A DNA stretch of 64,000 nucleotides from Deinococcus aerius (GCF_002897375.1 NZ_BFAG01000002.1:122501-186500); one strand, 5' to 3'; positions 17,361 to 26,468 are shown, counted from the stretch's first letter. Made by a program: numbers and translations. Notes: generated by a model not told the origin, from the sequence alone.

Positions 17361-19997
17361 TCAGCCCGCCCGCAGCACCTCGGTCACCCGCCGGTTGGAG
17401 GCGGCCTGCGCCAGCCGCAGGGCGGCCAGGGTGCTGAGGGCGGCGGCGGCCAGCAGGCCCACCAGGTAGGGCCAGGGCAGCACCATCACCTCGGGCGGCG
17501 GGTCGAAGACGCCCTGGAGCAGCTTGATGAGGGTCTGCGCGACCCCCAGGCCGATCACGCCCCCGAGCACCCCGCCGAGGCCCACGACGACCAGCGCCTC
17601 ACCCGACAGGAAGGCGCCGAGTTGCTTCTGCGTCGCGCCCAGGGCTCCCAGCACGGTGAAGGTGCGGCGGCGCTCGGCCAGCCCCAGGGCCAGCACCAGC
17701 CCGGTCGCCCCCGCGAGCAGCAGGGCCGCGAAGGCCAGCTCGATGCGCGACAGGCCCGCGAGGTTGACCGCCGTGAGGCCCGACGCGATCCGGCTGCGCA
17801 CCGTGGCGAGGTCGGTGACCGCCACGCCGGGCAGGTCCTGGGTCGCCCGCCGCGCGGCGTCCACGACCGCCTGCGGGGACCCGCTCACCTTGAGGAGCGC
17901 CACCTCGGCCACCGGGTTGCCGGTCGCCTTGGCGAGGTAGCTCGCGTTGGCGACCAGGAAGGAGTCCTTGGGGGCGGTGGGGAACTCGCGCACCACGCCG
18001 ACGAAGGTGAAGGGGACGATCCCGTACCCGTGGGTGCGGGCGTTCAGCAGCCGCAGGTTCAGCCGGTCGCCGAGCGAGAGCTGGTAGTCGTTGACCGTCT
18101 CCTGCGAGACGAACAGGGCGTCCGGGCGGGCCCGGAGCTTCGCCAGCGCCCCCTGCGCCGTCGTCCCCTTGAAATAGGTGTTCGACAGGCGGCTGACCTG
18201 GGTGAAGTGCGCGGCGTCGATGCCGTAGATGTCCTGGAGGTCCGCGCCCACGTAGGCGAAGCGGTGGATCAGCGGCTGGGTGCCCACCACGCCCGGCAGG
18301 GCCCCCAGGGTGGCCAGCCGTGGCCCGGCGGGGCCGTTCGCGGTGCCCGTGACGGTCACGTCCGCCCCGTTGGTGAGCACGGCGTCCACCCGCGCCTGGT
18401 CGTTGTAGGTCGCGTTGAAGATCGAGGTGGAGACCGCGAAGGCGGTGGCGAGGGCGACGAGCGCCGCCCCGCGCGTCAGGAGGGGCCGTTGCCGCCCCAG
18501 CGCGGCCGCGACGGTCCCCGCCAGGGTCCCGGCCAGGGGCCGCAGCAGCCGGGTCAGCGCGCCCCGCCGCAGCAGCAGGCCCAGCAGCCGCATCGCCAGC
18601 AGGGTGCCGCCCAGCCACAGGGCCAGCGGCGCGACGAAGGCCTCGATCTGGATGCTCGCCTGGGGGACGCCTTCCGGCGCGAGCACGAGCTGGTAGCCCC
18701 CGGCGGCGCTGCGCCAGAACATCACCCCGGCCAGGACGAGCAGCAGCAGGTCGAGGGAGAGGCGCTGCCACAGCGGCGTCCCGGCCCGGCCCACGACCTG
18801 CCGCTGGGCGGCGACCGTGGACGACCGGATCGCGCCCAGGGTGGGCAGCAGGACGGCCAGCAGCGAGAGGAGCAGCCCCGCCAGGACCGGCAGCGCAAGC
18901 AGGGGGACGCCCACGGCCGTGCCCGGCGTGACCAGGGGCGAGAGCAGCACGTAGGCCAGGAGGCCCAGCACGGTGCCGACGCCCGCCACCAGCCCCGCCT
19001 CCGCCGCTCCCAGCCGCAGGATGGTGCGGTCACCCGCTCCCCGGACGCGCAGCAGGGCCGCCTCGGTCCGGCGCTGCCCGGCGCTCGCCCCCGCGACGCT
19101 CAGGGTCAGCGCCCCGGCGAGCAGGGCCCCCGGCAGCCCCAGGAACAGGAACAGCGCCTGGGCGTAGAGGGCGTCCTCCCGCGCCCCGTCGAGCTTGGCC
19201 GCCAGGTTGTTGCCGACCACGGCCCCGCCCGAGAGCCGCGCCTCGACGTTGTTGGCGAGCGTCCCGGCCAGCGCGAAGGCCCGGCCCGGGTTGCTGGGGA
19301 GCGGGGTGCCCAGCCGCACGTGGAGCTGCTCGCGTACCGTGTCGGGCCGCGCCAGCTTCTGCGGGGCGAACAGGGCGTCCCACTGGGCGCGGGGAAGCAG
19401 CACCACGTTGTCCGGCGGCGCCTGGGGGGCGAGGCCCTTCGGCGCCCCGACCGCCTGGAACAGCGAGTCGGCCTGCGGAAGGTCGACGACCCCGGCGACC
19501 CGCAGCCCCACCGGGGCGGCCCCGTAGCGTCCGATGTTCACCGTGTCCCCCACGGCGGCGTGCAGGTTCGCCGCCGTCTGCTGCGACAGCACCACGCCGT
19601 CCGGCGACCCGATCAGGGGACGCAGCTCGGCGGGGAAGGCGGCGCGGTAGCCCGGCGGCAGCCCCAGCACCTTGCCCGCCCCGGTGGTCTGGACGGTGCC
19701 GCCCGTGTTGGCCGTGAAGCCGGGCACGTCCGCGTACCCGACCGCCGCGAGGGTCCGGACCGGAGTGGCGGCGCGGATGGCGGCCTCGGCCTGGGCGCGG
19801 CTGGTGTTCTGCCCCAGCAGCACCTGCCAGTCCACCGGGACCGACCCGATGGCCCGGCGGGTCATGTTGGCCGTGCCCGCCGCGATGAACGACAGCAGGA
19901 AGGTCAGGAAGGCGACGGTCAGACCGACTCCCAGCGCGCTGCCCCACAGACGCAGGGGACGGCGTGCCATCAAACCGCGCAACCACAGGCTGGTCAT
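17361..19997 (-). CDS. ABC transporter permease, FtsX/MacB type (large, two MacB-like halves)
   Basis: An 878-residue permease with an N-terminal TM (about residues 20-42), a large periplasmic domain, a block of TMs in the middle (about 280-520), a second periplasmic domain and three C-terminal TMs. This is the duplicated FtsX layout of large lipoprotein- or peptide-export permeases. The start codon overlaps the stop of the ATPase gene (ATGA). With two ATPase genes and an exported protein it forms a four-gene operon under a TATACC box promoter. The exported substrate is unknown. Confidence 0.9.
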   Translation of the reverse strand: MTSLWLRGLMARRPLRLWGSALGVGLTVAFLTFLLSFIAAGTANMTRRAIGSVPVDWQVLLGQNTSRAQAEAAIRAATPVRTLAAVGYADVPGFTANTGGTVQTTGAGKVLGLPPGYRAAFPAELRPLIGSPDGVVLSQQTAANLHAAVGDTVNIGRYGAAPVGLRVAGVVDLPQADSLFQAVGAPKGLAPQAPPDNVVLLPRAQWDALFAPQKLARPDTVREQLHVRLGTPLPSNPGRAFALAGTLANNVEARLSGGAVVGNNLAAKLDGAREDALYAQALFLFLGLPGALLAGALTLSVAGASAGQRRTEAALLRVRGAGDRTILRLGAAEAGLVAGVGTVLGLLAYVLLSPLVTPGTAVGVPLLALPVLAGLLLSLLAVLLPTLGAIRSSTVAAQRQVVGRAGTPLWQRLSLDLLLLVLAGVMFWRSAAGGYQLVLAPEGVPQASIQIEAFVAPLALWLGGTLLAMRLLGLLLRRGALTRLLRPLAGTLAGTVAAALGRQRPLLTRGAALVALATAFAVSTSIFNATYNDQARVDAVLTNGADVTVTGTANGPAGPRLATLGALPGVVGTQPLIHRFAYVGADLQDIYGIDAAHFTQVSRLSNTYFKGTTAQGALAKLRARPDALFVSQETVNDYQLSLGDRLNLRLLNARTHGYGIVPFTFVGVVREFPTAPKDSFLVANASYLAKATGNPVAEVALLKVSGSPQAVVDAARRATQDLPGVAVTDLATVRSRIASGLTAVNLAGLSRIELAFAALLLAGATGLVLALGLAERRRTFTVLGALGATQKQLGAFLSGEALVVVGLGGVLGGVIGLGVAQTLIKLLQGVFDPPPEVMVLPWPYLVGLLAAAALSTLAALRLAQAASNRRVTEVLRAG

Positions 19998-20764
19998 GAG
20001 GGTCCCTCCTTGGTGGCCCGGCTCAGGAGCCCGCCGCCCTCCATGCGCCAGAGGGTGTCGAGGCGCCGGGCGACGGCCTCGTCGTGGGTCGCCATCACCA
20101 GAGCCGAGCTGGGTTCGAGGGCCGAGAGCAGCACGTCCATCAGGTGCCCGGCGGTGACGGAATCGAGCTGCCCGGTCGGCTCGTCGGCCAGGATCAGCCG
20201 GGGCCGGGTGACGAGCGCCCGCGCGACCGCCACCCGCTGCGCCTGCCCGCCGGAGAGTTCCTCGGGAAGCTGTTCGGCGAGCGGCAGCAGTTCCAGGGTA
20301 TCCAGGGCCCGCCGGGCTTCCCCGGTGGCCGCTTTCGGCGTGGCCCCCGTCAGCAGCAGCGGGAGCGCCACGTTCTCCAGCGCGGTCAGGGGCGGCATCA
20401 GGCTCTGGGCCTGGAAGACGAAGGCGACCTTGCCGGGCCGGAGCGTGTTCGCCTCACCCAGCGCGGGCCAGCTCACCGTCCCCGTGGTCGGCGTGTCGAG
20501 CCCGCCGAGCAGGTGCAGCAGGGTGCTCTTGCCGCTGCCGGAGGGGCCCAGCAGCGCGATCCGGTCGCCGGGGCGCACCTGGAGCGTCGTCTCCCGCAGG
20601 GCGGTGACCTCCTGCCCGCCTACGGTGAAGGTCCGGCCCACCCCGCGCGCCTCGGCCAGCGGGGTGGTCGCCGCGTCCACCTGCCGGGGCGATGCCGCGC
20701 CTGAGGAAACGGGCCCGGGGGTCAGCCGTCCCGGTGAGACGTCCACCATCCTGGGTTCAGGCAT
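19994..20764 (-). CDS. ABC transporter ATP-binding protein (LolD/MacB class), second ATPase
   Basis: A 256-residue ATPase with Walker A GPSGSGKST, signature LSGGQAQRVAVARAL, Walker B LILADEPT and the H-loop ATHDEAVA. It has an N-terminal extension of about 35 residues compared with usual LolD proteins; an internal start may be used. It overlaps the stop of the first ATPase gene by 8 nt and the permease start by 4 nt. The two ATPases probably power the single large permease as a heterodimer, which is inferred from the operon. Confidence 0.92.
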   Translation of the reverse strand: MPEPRMVDVSPGRLTPGPVSSGAASPRQVDAATTPLAEARGVGRTFTVGGQEVTALRETTLQVRPGDRIALLGPSGSGKSTLLHLLGGLDTPTTGTVSWPALGEANTLRPGKVAFVFQAQSLMPPLTALENVALPLLLTGATPKAATGEARRALDTLELLPLAEQLPEELSGGQAQRVAVARALVTRPRLILADEPTGQLDSVTAGHLMDVLLSALEPSSALVMATHDEAVARRLDTLWRMEGGGLLSRATKEGPS

Positions 20765-21431
20765 CCTGCCACCTCCCGTCTTTCAGCCGCAACACGCGCG
20801 TCGCCCGGGCGGCCAGCCGGGAGCTGTGGGTGGCGATCACGGCGCAACGTCCGCCGCGCCCCTCCCCCCGCACGAACGCCTCGATCACCCCGATGACCCG
20901 CTCCTCGGTCCGCGCGTCCACCTCGGCGGTCGGCTCGTCGGCCAGCAGCGCGGCGGGGCGGTGGGCCAGCGCCGCCGCGAGCGAGGCGCGCGCGATTTCC
21001 CCTCCGGAGAGCTGCGCCGGGAAGGCGTGCCGCCGGTGGTCCAACCCGAGCTGCCCCAGCAGGTCCAGCGCGCGGGCCCCGCCCGGCTGACCGAGCAGCC
21101 GCCCGGTCAGGGTCACGTTGTCGAGCACGTTCAGGTGCGCGAGCAGGTTCCCGCCCTGCAACATCACGCCCAGGTGCCGGGCCCGCACCCCCGCCCGCTG
21201 GGCCTCGGGCCGCCGGGTCAGCCGCTCGCCCGCCACCGTCACCGCGCCGCCGTCCGGGTCGTCCAGGCCCGCCAGGCAAGAGAGCAGGGTGCTCTTGCCG
21301 CTGCCGGAGGCGCCCAGCAGGACGACGAGTTCTCCCGGCGCCACGTCCAGGCTGACCCCGCGCAGGGCGCGCACCTCCTCGTCCGCCACGTGGTAGAAGC
21401 GGTACAGGTCCACGGCCTCCAGGATGGACAT
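20757..21431 (-). CDS. ABC transporter ATP-binding protein (LolD/MacB class), first ATPase
   Basis: A 224-residue ATPase. Walker A is GASGSGKST, the signature motif is LSGGEIARASLAAAL and Walker B reads ALLADEPTAEVD; the H-loop is ATHSSRLA. The signature Gln normally after LSGG is Glu. The ATG at 21431 is 5 nt after the stop of the exported-protein gene; a GTG at 21446 would overlap it. It pairs with the following ATPase and the FtsX permease. Confidence 0.9.
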   Translation of the reverse strand: MSILEAVDLYRFYHVADEEVRALRGVSLDVAPGELVVLLGASGSGKSTLLSCLAGLDDPDGGAVTVAGERLTRRPEAQRAGVRARHLGVMLQGGNLLAHLNVLDNVTLTGRLLGQPGGARALDLLGQLGLDHRRHAFPAQLSGGEIARASLAAALAHRPAALLADEPTAEVDARTEERVIGVIEAFVRGEGRGGRCAVIATHSSRLAARATRVLRLKDGRWQDA

Positions 21432-21436
21432 GGCCC

Positions 21437-22003
21437 TCACCGCCACACGAACGAACGCGCGACCCGGTTCCAGGCGTCCACGTTGTCCGCCCCCCTGGGG
21501 GCACTCATCCGCAGCACGACCTCGCGCCCGTTTCTGGTGAGCACGTACAGGTCGTTGTCCAGCACCGCGCGCCGTCCCGTCACCGCGTTCGGGGCGGAGG
21601 TGGAGATGAAGCGCGCCAGGACGGCGTTCCCGGCGGGCAACGGCGCCGCCTTGACCAGGGTGACCTTCAGGCTGGGGTCCGTCCGGGCCAGCGCGGCGAG
21701 GTCACCCGCCCGGACCGCCGCGACCCCCGGGGTCCCTGCCGCCCTGCGGGCCGTCAGCTCGACGGTGCCGTACTTGGAGGTGAAGCTCACCGTGCCGCCC
21801 TGCTCGCGGCGGGCCCAGCCTTCCGGGATTTCCAGGCTGTAGCCTCCCGGCGCGTTCGTGTAACGCACGAAGGCCTGTGAGTCGGGGATGTCGCCGACCG
21901 GGTGAGTCTCGGGCGCCACCTGCGTCTGCGCGAGGGCGCCGGAGACCAGGGCGAGAAGGGCGAACGTCGTTGCGGGCCGCACCAGACCTTTGTTCTTGTT
22001 CAT
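21437..22003 (-). CDS. Exported hypothetical protein, first gene of the ABC operon
   Basis: A 188-residue protein with a Sec signal peptide (KNKGLVRPATTFALLALVSGALAQ) and a mature region around NAPGGYSLEIPEGWARRE that resembles PsbP/DUF1795-type beta-rich domains found in periplasmic proteins. The ATG lies 6 nt after -10 TACGGT, so the mRNA is leaderless. As the first gene of the ABC operon it may be a periplasmic partner of the large permease. Family assignment is tentative. Confidence 0.8.
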   Translation of the reverse strand: MNKNKGLVRPATTFALLALVSGALAQTQVAPETHPVGDIPDSQAFVRYTNAPGGYSLEIPEGWARREQGGTVSFTSKYGTVELTARRAAGTPGVAAVRAGDLAALARTDPSLKVTLVKAAPLPAGNAVLARFISTSAPNAVTGRRAVLDNDLYVLTRNGREVVLRMSAPRGADNVDAWNRVARSFVWR

Positions 22004-22024
22004 GCCCCGACCGTAGGCCCGTCC

Positions 22025-22041
22025 GGTATAAACGCGGTATA
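22025..22041 (-). promoter_or_regulatory. TATACC-N5-TATACC box, promoter of the ABC operon
   Basis: On the minus strand: TATACC, GCGTT, TATACC, nine bases, -10 TACGGT, six bases, ATG 22003. Both half sites carry TATACC here. The box also lies just 7 nt before the end of the convergently placed phosphoesterase gene on the same strand. Confidence 0.75.
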
Positions 22042-22047
22042 GGAACC

Positions 22048-23070
22048 TCAGCGCGTGAACAGGTCCGTCATGGGCGTCGCCCGCGCGGCCTCGCGCAGCG
22101 GGGGCAGCCCCCAGGCGTCCTCCAGGGTCCGCAGCAGGCTGGAGTGGTTGTAGGGCCGGTTCGACCGCACCCCGCGCGGGCCGTCGCTCGTCACCACGAT
22201 GGTCGCCACGGTGCCCCCGCCCCCCGCCCGGTCCCCGCCGCCACCCTCGTCGAAGGTGATCACCAGGGCGGCGTGGTCCTTCCAGGCACCCGAGGCCATG
22301 ATCTTCCCGGCCCACTCGCGCACGAAGGCGTCCCCTGCCCGCTCCAGCCGCGAACCACGCCAGCAGGTCAGCGCCCCGTGCAGGTCGTGACACAGGTCCG
22401 GCACGATCAGCGCGAAGGTGGGAACGGTCCCGGCGCGCAGGTCGGCGTCCAGCTCCCCCAGGGGGACCACCTTGCGGGCGCGGACTGGGTCGCGGGCGAT
22501 GTCCGCCGCGAGCATCAGGGGGTTGTGTTTCTTGGCGTACACGCCGGTGGAGGGACCGTCCCAGCCAGGGCCGGGCAGTCCCTGGAAGTAACCCTTCCAG
22601 GTCTTCCCCGCGCGCTCCAGTTGCAGGGCGAGGTTGTCTCCGGGGAAACGCTGGCCGGAGTCGTCGCTGCGGCTGCCGAAGGTGCTGCCGAACAGCAGGG
22701 CCACGTAGTTGGGCAGGCTGGGGTGGGCGACCCCGGTGTAGTTCGTGGCAAGACCGTACTCCCGCGCGAGCGCGTTCAGCGTCGGCAGGTTGGGGTTGCC
22801 CAGCACTCCACCGGCACTGGTGTTCTCCAGCACCAGCACGAACACGTGTGAGAAGGGCGGCAGGGTTCTGGGCTGGGCCACCACGGTCCCCAGCAGGACC
22901 GGGGAGAGCCACAGCAAGTGGCGGGCCACCCGCAGGACCGGCCCGGCGAGCGGAACCACGCCGCGTGCCCGGACGCTTCCCGGTGGGGTCAGGAGGTGGG
23001 CCCTTCCTCGACCGGACGTGGAGTGTTCTGAAGGCCGGGCCTCTGCGGGGCAAGGGGAATACCTGAGCAT
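22048..23070 (-). CDS. Exported phosphoesterase (acid phosphatase/phospholipase C-like)
   Basis: A 340-residue alkaline-phosphatase-fold phosphoesterase related to AcpA and phospholipase C-type enzymes. Motifs: VFVLVLENTSAG (metal-binding Glu-Asn), GVAHPSLPNYVALLFG with the Thr/Ser nucleophile region, IVPDLCHDLHG and ALVITFDEGGGG near the C-terminus. A hydrophobic segment ending in VVAQ at about residues 52-66 suggests export; the N-terminus before it is long. AGGAG lies 5 nt before ATG 23070. It is the last gene of the PAP2-response regulator-kinase operon, so a role in envelope lipid phosphate metabolism is plausible. Confidence 0.85.
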   Translation of the reverse strand: MLRYSPCPAEARPSEHSTSGRGRAHLLTPPGSVRARGVVPLAGPVLRVARHLLWLSPVLLGTVVAQPRTLPPFSHVFVLVLENTSAGGVLGNPNLPTLNALAREYGLATNYTGVAHPSLPNYVALLFGSTFGSRSDDSGQRFPGDNLALQLERAGKTWKGYFQGLPGPGWDGPSTGVYAKKHNPLMLAADIARDPVRARKVVPLGELDADLRAGTVPTFALIVPDLCHDLHGALTCWRGSRLERAGDAFVREWAGKIMASGAWKDHAALVITFDEGGGGDRAGGGGTVATIVVTSDGPRGVRSNRPYNHSSLLRTLEDAWGLPPLREAARATPMTDLFTR

Positions 23071-23117
23071 GGGGTCTCCTGGGATGGGGCGTCGAGGGCG
23101 GCGGGGTTGAGGGCGGG

Positions 23118-24437
23118 TCAGGCAGGAAAACGCAGGCTGACCTCGAAGGCGCCTTCCTCCCAGCGGGGCAGAAGGTCGGCGTTCCAGCGCCGGGCGAGGG
23201 CCGCCACCAGCGGCAGGCCCAACCCGCTTCCGGCGGTCCCCTGGGTACCAGCGCCGCGCTCGAAAGGTTCCAGCAGCCGGGTCCACTGGGCCTGATCCGG
23301 CCCGGGACCCACGCTGCGTACCGTGACCTCACGTTCCCGGACCCGCACCAGGACGCCACCCGTGCCGTACTTGAGCGCGTTCTCGATCAGGTTGGCGAGG
23401 GCGCGTCCCACCCCCTCCGCCTCGGCCTGCACCCAGCTCTCGTTGAGGTCGAGCTGCACCTGCCTCCCCGCCCGGCGCGCCACCTCGTCGAGCGCGTCCA
23501 CCACCGCCGCGGCGCTGCCCGCCAGTTCCACCCGTTCCAGACGCACCGGGGCGTCGGTGCGGGCCAGGGCGAGCAGGCTCTCCGAGAGGGTGACCAGCGC
23601 GTCCACCCGGCCCTGCATCCCGCTCAGGGCACGCTGGTAGTCGGCGGCCTCACGCGGGCGCTCCAGGGTGAGGTCGAGGCGGCCCTTGAGCACGGTCAGC
23701 GGCGTGCGCAGCTCGTGGGCGGCGATGCGGGCGAAGCTCTTCTCGCGCTCGATGGTGCCCTCGAGCTGGTCGAGCATCGCGTTCACGGTGGAAGTCAGCC
23801 GGGCCATCTCGTCCTGGCCGGGCGCGGCGGGCACCCGCTCCTGGTAGGTGCCGCGCCGGGCGATGCCCTCGGCGGTGCGGGCCACCGCGTCCACCGGGCG
23901 CAGGGCCCGGTCGGCCAGGACGTACCCGGCCCCGCAGGCCACCATGACCATCAGCACGCTGCCGGCGCTGAGGATGCGGGCCAGGGTTTCCAGCAGCTCC
24001 ACCAGGGTGTTGCTGGGCCGCGAGACCCGCAGGAACAGCCCGCCCTCGACGGGTAGGGTCAGCACCCGGTGTTCTGCCGTCGACACGAAGCCCACGCGCA
24101 GGGGAATGGCCTGGTCATGCTCCTCCTGGCCCGCGCGGGCCAGCGTCCTCCCCGTGGGCGAGAGCAGTTCGATGGCCAGGTCGCCGGTCGGTCTCAGCTC
24201 CGAGGAGAAGGTCCAGCGCCCGTTCTGGTCCTCGATGCTGCCCTGCGCCACGCTGGCGGTCTCCCGCAAGGTGGTGTCGAGCGACCCCGTTAGGCTGTCC
24301 CGGGCCAGGGCGTACACCAGCACGGCCCCGAGCAGGATGGTCACCGCGAAGACCAGCGCGTAGCCCAGCGTGAGCTTGACCCGCAGGCTCCAGTCCCGGG
24401 GTCTCCAGCCCATCCGCCGGCCGCCCCCCCCGGTCAC
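23118..24437 (-). CDS. Sensor histidine kinase of the envelope two-component system
   Basis: A 439-residue membrane kinase: TM1 about residues 21-45, a periplasmic sensor domain of about 105 residues, TM2 about 153-175, HAMP, a HisKA domain with phospho-accepting H241 (AAHELRTPL) and an HATPase_c domain (LIENALKYG, GSGLGLPLV). The N-box Asn and G-boxes are present, but the D-box region (RSVGPGPD) lacks the usual DNGxG motif. The GTG start overlaps the stop of the response regulator (GTGA). The signal is unknown; neighbours suggest envelope lipid status. Confidence 0.92.
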   Translation of the reverse strand: MTGGGGRRMGWRPRDWSLRVKLTLGYALVFAVTILLGAVLVYALARDSLTGSLDTTLRETASVAQGSIEDQNGRWTFSSELRPTGDLAIELLSPTGRTLARAGQEEHDQAIPLRVGFVSTAEHRVLTLPVEGGLFLRVSRPSNTLVELLETLARILSAGSVLMVMVACGAGYVLADRALRPVDAVARTAEGIARRGTYQERVPAAPGQDEMARLTSTVNAMLDQLEGTIEREKSFARIAAHELRTPLTVLKGRLDLTLERPREAADYQRALSGMQGRVDALVTLSESLLALARTDAPVRLERVELAGSAAAVVDALDEVARRAGRQVQLDLNESWVQAEAEGVGRALANLIENALKYGTGGVLVRVREREVTVRSVGPGPDQAQWTRLLEPFERGAGTQGTAGSGLGLPLVAALARRWNADLLPRWEEGAFEVSLRFPA

Positions 24438-25114
24438 ATCGCCTCACCCCGGCCCAGCCGGTACCCGGTGCCCCGGATGGTGTCGATCAGGACGTCGGTG
24501 GTCTTGCGGCGGATGGTGCTGACGTACACGTCGATCACCTTGGGCTCCACGGCCCCGCCCTCACCCCCCCACAGGCGCTCGATGATCTCGTCGCGGGAAA
24601 AGGCCCGACCCGGGTTCAGGACGAGCAGTTCCAGCAGCGCGAACTCCCGGCGGGTCAGCTCGGCACGGACGCCCGTAGCGTAGAGTTCCCGGCCCCCCAG
24701 ATCCATCACCCAGCCCCCCGGCAGGGTCACCGTGTTCTGCGCGTTCCCGCTCGCCCGCCGCAGCAGGGCCCGCACCCGCGCCCGCAGTTCCTTGAAGGCG
24801 AACGGCTTGACCAGGTAGTCGTCCCCGCCCGCCTCCAGCCCCTCGACCCGGTCCTCCACCGTACCCCGGGCGGTGAGGTACAGGATGGGGGTGTTCAGGC
24901 CGCCCTCCCGCAGCGAGCGTCCCAGCCGGTACCCCGCGTCGATGCCCTCGGGCAGCATCACGTCCAGGATCAGCAGGCCGTAGGGAAACAGCCGGGCGAG
25001 CTCCCCGCCCTCGGCGGCGCTCGCGGCCCGGTCGCACTCGTAGCCCTCCTCGGTCAGGCCGTCTTGCAGCAGTTCGGCGATATGGGGGTCGTCCTCGACG
25101 ATCAGGAGTCTCAT
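24434..25114 (-). CDS. OmpR/PhoB-family response regulator
   Basis: A 226-residue regulator with a receiver domain (acidic pair VEDD, phospho-acceptor D51 in LILDVMLP, conserved T in YLTAR, K in LVKPF) and a winged-helix effector domain from about residue 130. The recognition region KVIDVYVSTIRRKT closely matches that of the receiver-less protein at 7031-7561. The ATG overlaps the PAP2 stop (ATGA). Because its operon promoter carries the TATACC/TTTACC direct repeats with 11-bp period, this protein is the best candidate to bind all sites in the cluster, including its own. Confidence 0.93.
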   Translation of the reverse strand: MRLLIVEDDPHIAELLQDGLTEEGYECDRAASAAEGGELARLFPYGLLILDVMLPEGIDAGYRLGRSLREGGLNTPILYLTARGTVEDRVEGLEAGGDDYLVKPFAFKELRARVRALLRRASGNAQNTVTLPGGWVMDLGGRELYATGVRAELTRREFALLELLVLNPGRAFSRDEIIERLWGGEGGAVEPKVIDVYVSTIRRKTTDVLIDTIRGTGYRLGRGEAM

Positions 25115-25776
25115 GCCGCGCTCTCCTTCCCGTGCCCCGGCGCGAAAGGCCGCAGCACACCGTACACGCCCAGCACCCAGGCGGCGCCGGTCAGCCAGCC
25201 GCACAGCACGTCGGTGGGATAATGCACGCCCAGGTACAGCCGCGAGAAGCCCACCAGCCCGCTGAAGGCCACCCCAAGCCCCAGCGCGGGCCAGCGGTAG
25301 GGCGTGCGCCAGGCGAGCAGGATCAGCGCCGTGACGAAGGCGGCGCTGTACATGCTGTGCCCGCTGGGAAAGCTGGCGTCGTGTTCCTGCACCAGGCGGG
25401 GCCACAACTCCGGGCGGGTGCGGTGCATCAGCAGCTTCATCGCCACGTTCAGGCCCGCTGCGCCCGCCACGCCCAGCCCCCAGAAGGCGGCCAGCCGGTG
25501 CCCCCTGAGCCACAGCACGACCAGGATCACGGCGCTGACGGGGGCGATCACGGTCACGCCGCCGACAGTGGTGAAGAAGAGCGCCACCTGATTGAGCAGC
25601 GGGGTGGCGTGGCTGTGCAGGGCCAGCAGGAAGGGGGTCTCCCAGGCGAAGCTCTGCCCTTCGAGGAGGTCCTCGGCCACGAGCCCCACGACCAGCAGGG
25701 GCAGCAGGATGCCGAGAAACAGGCGCAGCAGGGCCACCGGACGAATTCGGTGGCGATGGGACAGCAGGGTGCTCAT
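25111..25776 (-). CDS. PAP2-family membrane phosphatase (copy 2)
   Basis: A 221-residue PAP2/PgpB-type lipid phosphatase, paralogous to copy 1 at 7558-8226 along its whole length. Motifs: KLLMHRTRP, SFPSGHS, SRLYLGVHYPTD. About six TM segments. It opens the operon PAP2, response regulator, histidine kinase, phosphoesterase. The ATG is 7 nt after the -10 CACGCT. A role in dephosphorylating undecaprenyl pyrophosphate or related lipids at the outer face fits its co-regulation with uppP and dedA. Confidence 0.92.
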   Translation of the reverse strand: MSTLLSHRHRIRPVALLRLFLGILLPLLVVGLVAEDLLEGQSFAWETPFLLALHSHATPLLNQVALFFTTVGGVTVIAPVSAVILVVLWLRGHRLAAFWGLGVAGAAGLNVAMKLLMHRTRPELWPRLVQEHDASFPSGHSMYSAAFVTALILLAWRTPYRWPALGLGVAFSGLVGFSRLYLGVHYPTDVLCGWLTGAAWVLGVYGVLRPFAPGHGKESAA

Positions 25777-25798
25777 GTCGCCCAGCGTGCCCGAGGAA

Positions 25799-25817
25799 GG
25801 TAAAGACGCGGTATACC
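25799..25817 (-). promoter_or_regulatory. TATACC-N5-TTTACC box, promoter of the two-component operon
   Basis: On the minus strand: TATACC, GCGTC, TTTACC, nine bases, -10 CACGCT, seven bases, ATG 25776. Because this promoter drives the response regulator, the site implies autoregulation. Confidence 0.75.
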
Positions 25818-25910
25818 GGACGGCGAGAAGACGCCGGGCACCTTTTCAGGGTGCCCGGCGAGCGCTGGGGAAGTCCGGGACGGGGCTGGGAACGCTCAGT
25901 ACGGGCGGGC

Positions 25911-26375
25911 TCAACTGCCGCCGCTCTCACCCTGTTCCAGCCCGGCGATCTCCTGCTGGAGGATTTGACCGTTCCCGGCGTCCACCGTCACCTCGGTCTG
26001 CCCGATGACCACGGCGTACACCAGGCTGCCGTCCTGGTCCCCGAGGGTCACGCTGGTGGCCGGGCCGAGGACGGCCGCCTGGGCTGCCTGCTCGGCCTGG
26101 GCGGGCGTGATCCGCGCGAGCGAGCGGTACAGGGCCTGCTCCTGCGCGGCGGGCACCTCGAAGTCCGGCAGGCTGGTGTGAAGCTGAATGCTGCCGAACA
26201 TCGCCCGGTCGTGGGCATCGGTGTCCCGGGCGGACGGGTTGACCTGCGCCTGAATCGGCGGTGCGGAGGGTGCCCCCGGAGCTTCCGCCTGGGCGAAGGC
26301 GTGCCCAGCCAGGGAGAGGCCCACGGCCGTCAGGGCGCTGAGGGTGAGCAGGAACCGTCTGGCGTTCGTATTCAT
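25911..26375 (-). CDS. Exported PepSY-like protein
   Basis: A 154-residue protein with a signal peptide ending in HAFAQ. The C-terminal part (RITPAQAEQAAQAAV... SLVYAVVIGQTEVTVDAGNGQIL) matches the PepSY fold, found in periplasmic regulators and propeptides. AAGGAG is 6 nt before the ATG. Its promoter carries a double box upstream. PepSY proteins often tune envelope sensors or proteases; whether it feeds back on the neighbouring kinase is speculation. Confidence 0.82.
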   Translation of the reverse strand: MNTNARRFLLTLSALTAVGLSLAGHAFAQAEAPGAPSAPPIQAQVNPSARDTDAHDRAMFGSIQLHTSLPDFEVPAAQEQALYRSLARITPAQAEQAAQAAVLGPATSVTLGDQDGSLVYAVVIGQTEVTVDAGNGQILQQEIAGLEQGESGGS

Positions 26376-26429
26376 GGTGTTCTCCTTGTCCGCAGATTCC
26401 TTCTGCGTGCCCGGAGCGTAGGAGCGGCC

Positions 26430-26468
26430 GGTAAAAAGGCCGTATAAGACGGTAAAGTCCGCGTATAA
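26430..26468 (-). promoter_or_regulatory. Double TATAC/TTTACC box, promoter of PepSY-like gene
   Basis: On the minus strand four half sites follow: TATACG-N5-TTTACC, four bases, TATACG-N5-TTTACC. Nine bases after the last comes -10 TACGCT (26415-26420). Here the mRNA has a leader of about 35-40 nt with a ribosome site, unlike the leaderless genes. Confidence 0.75.
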
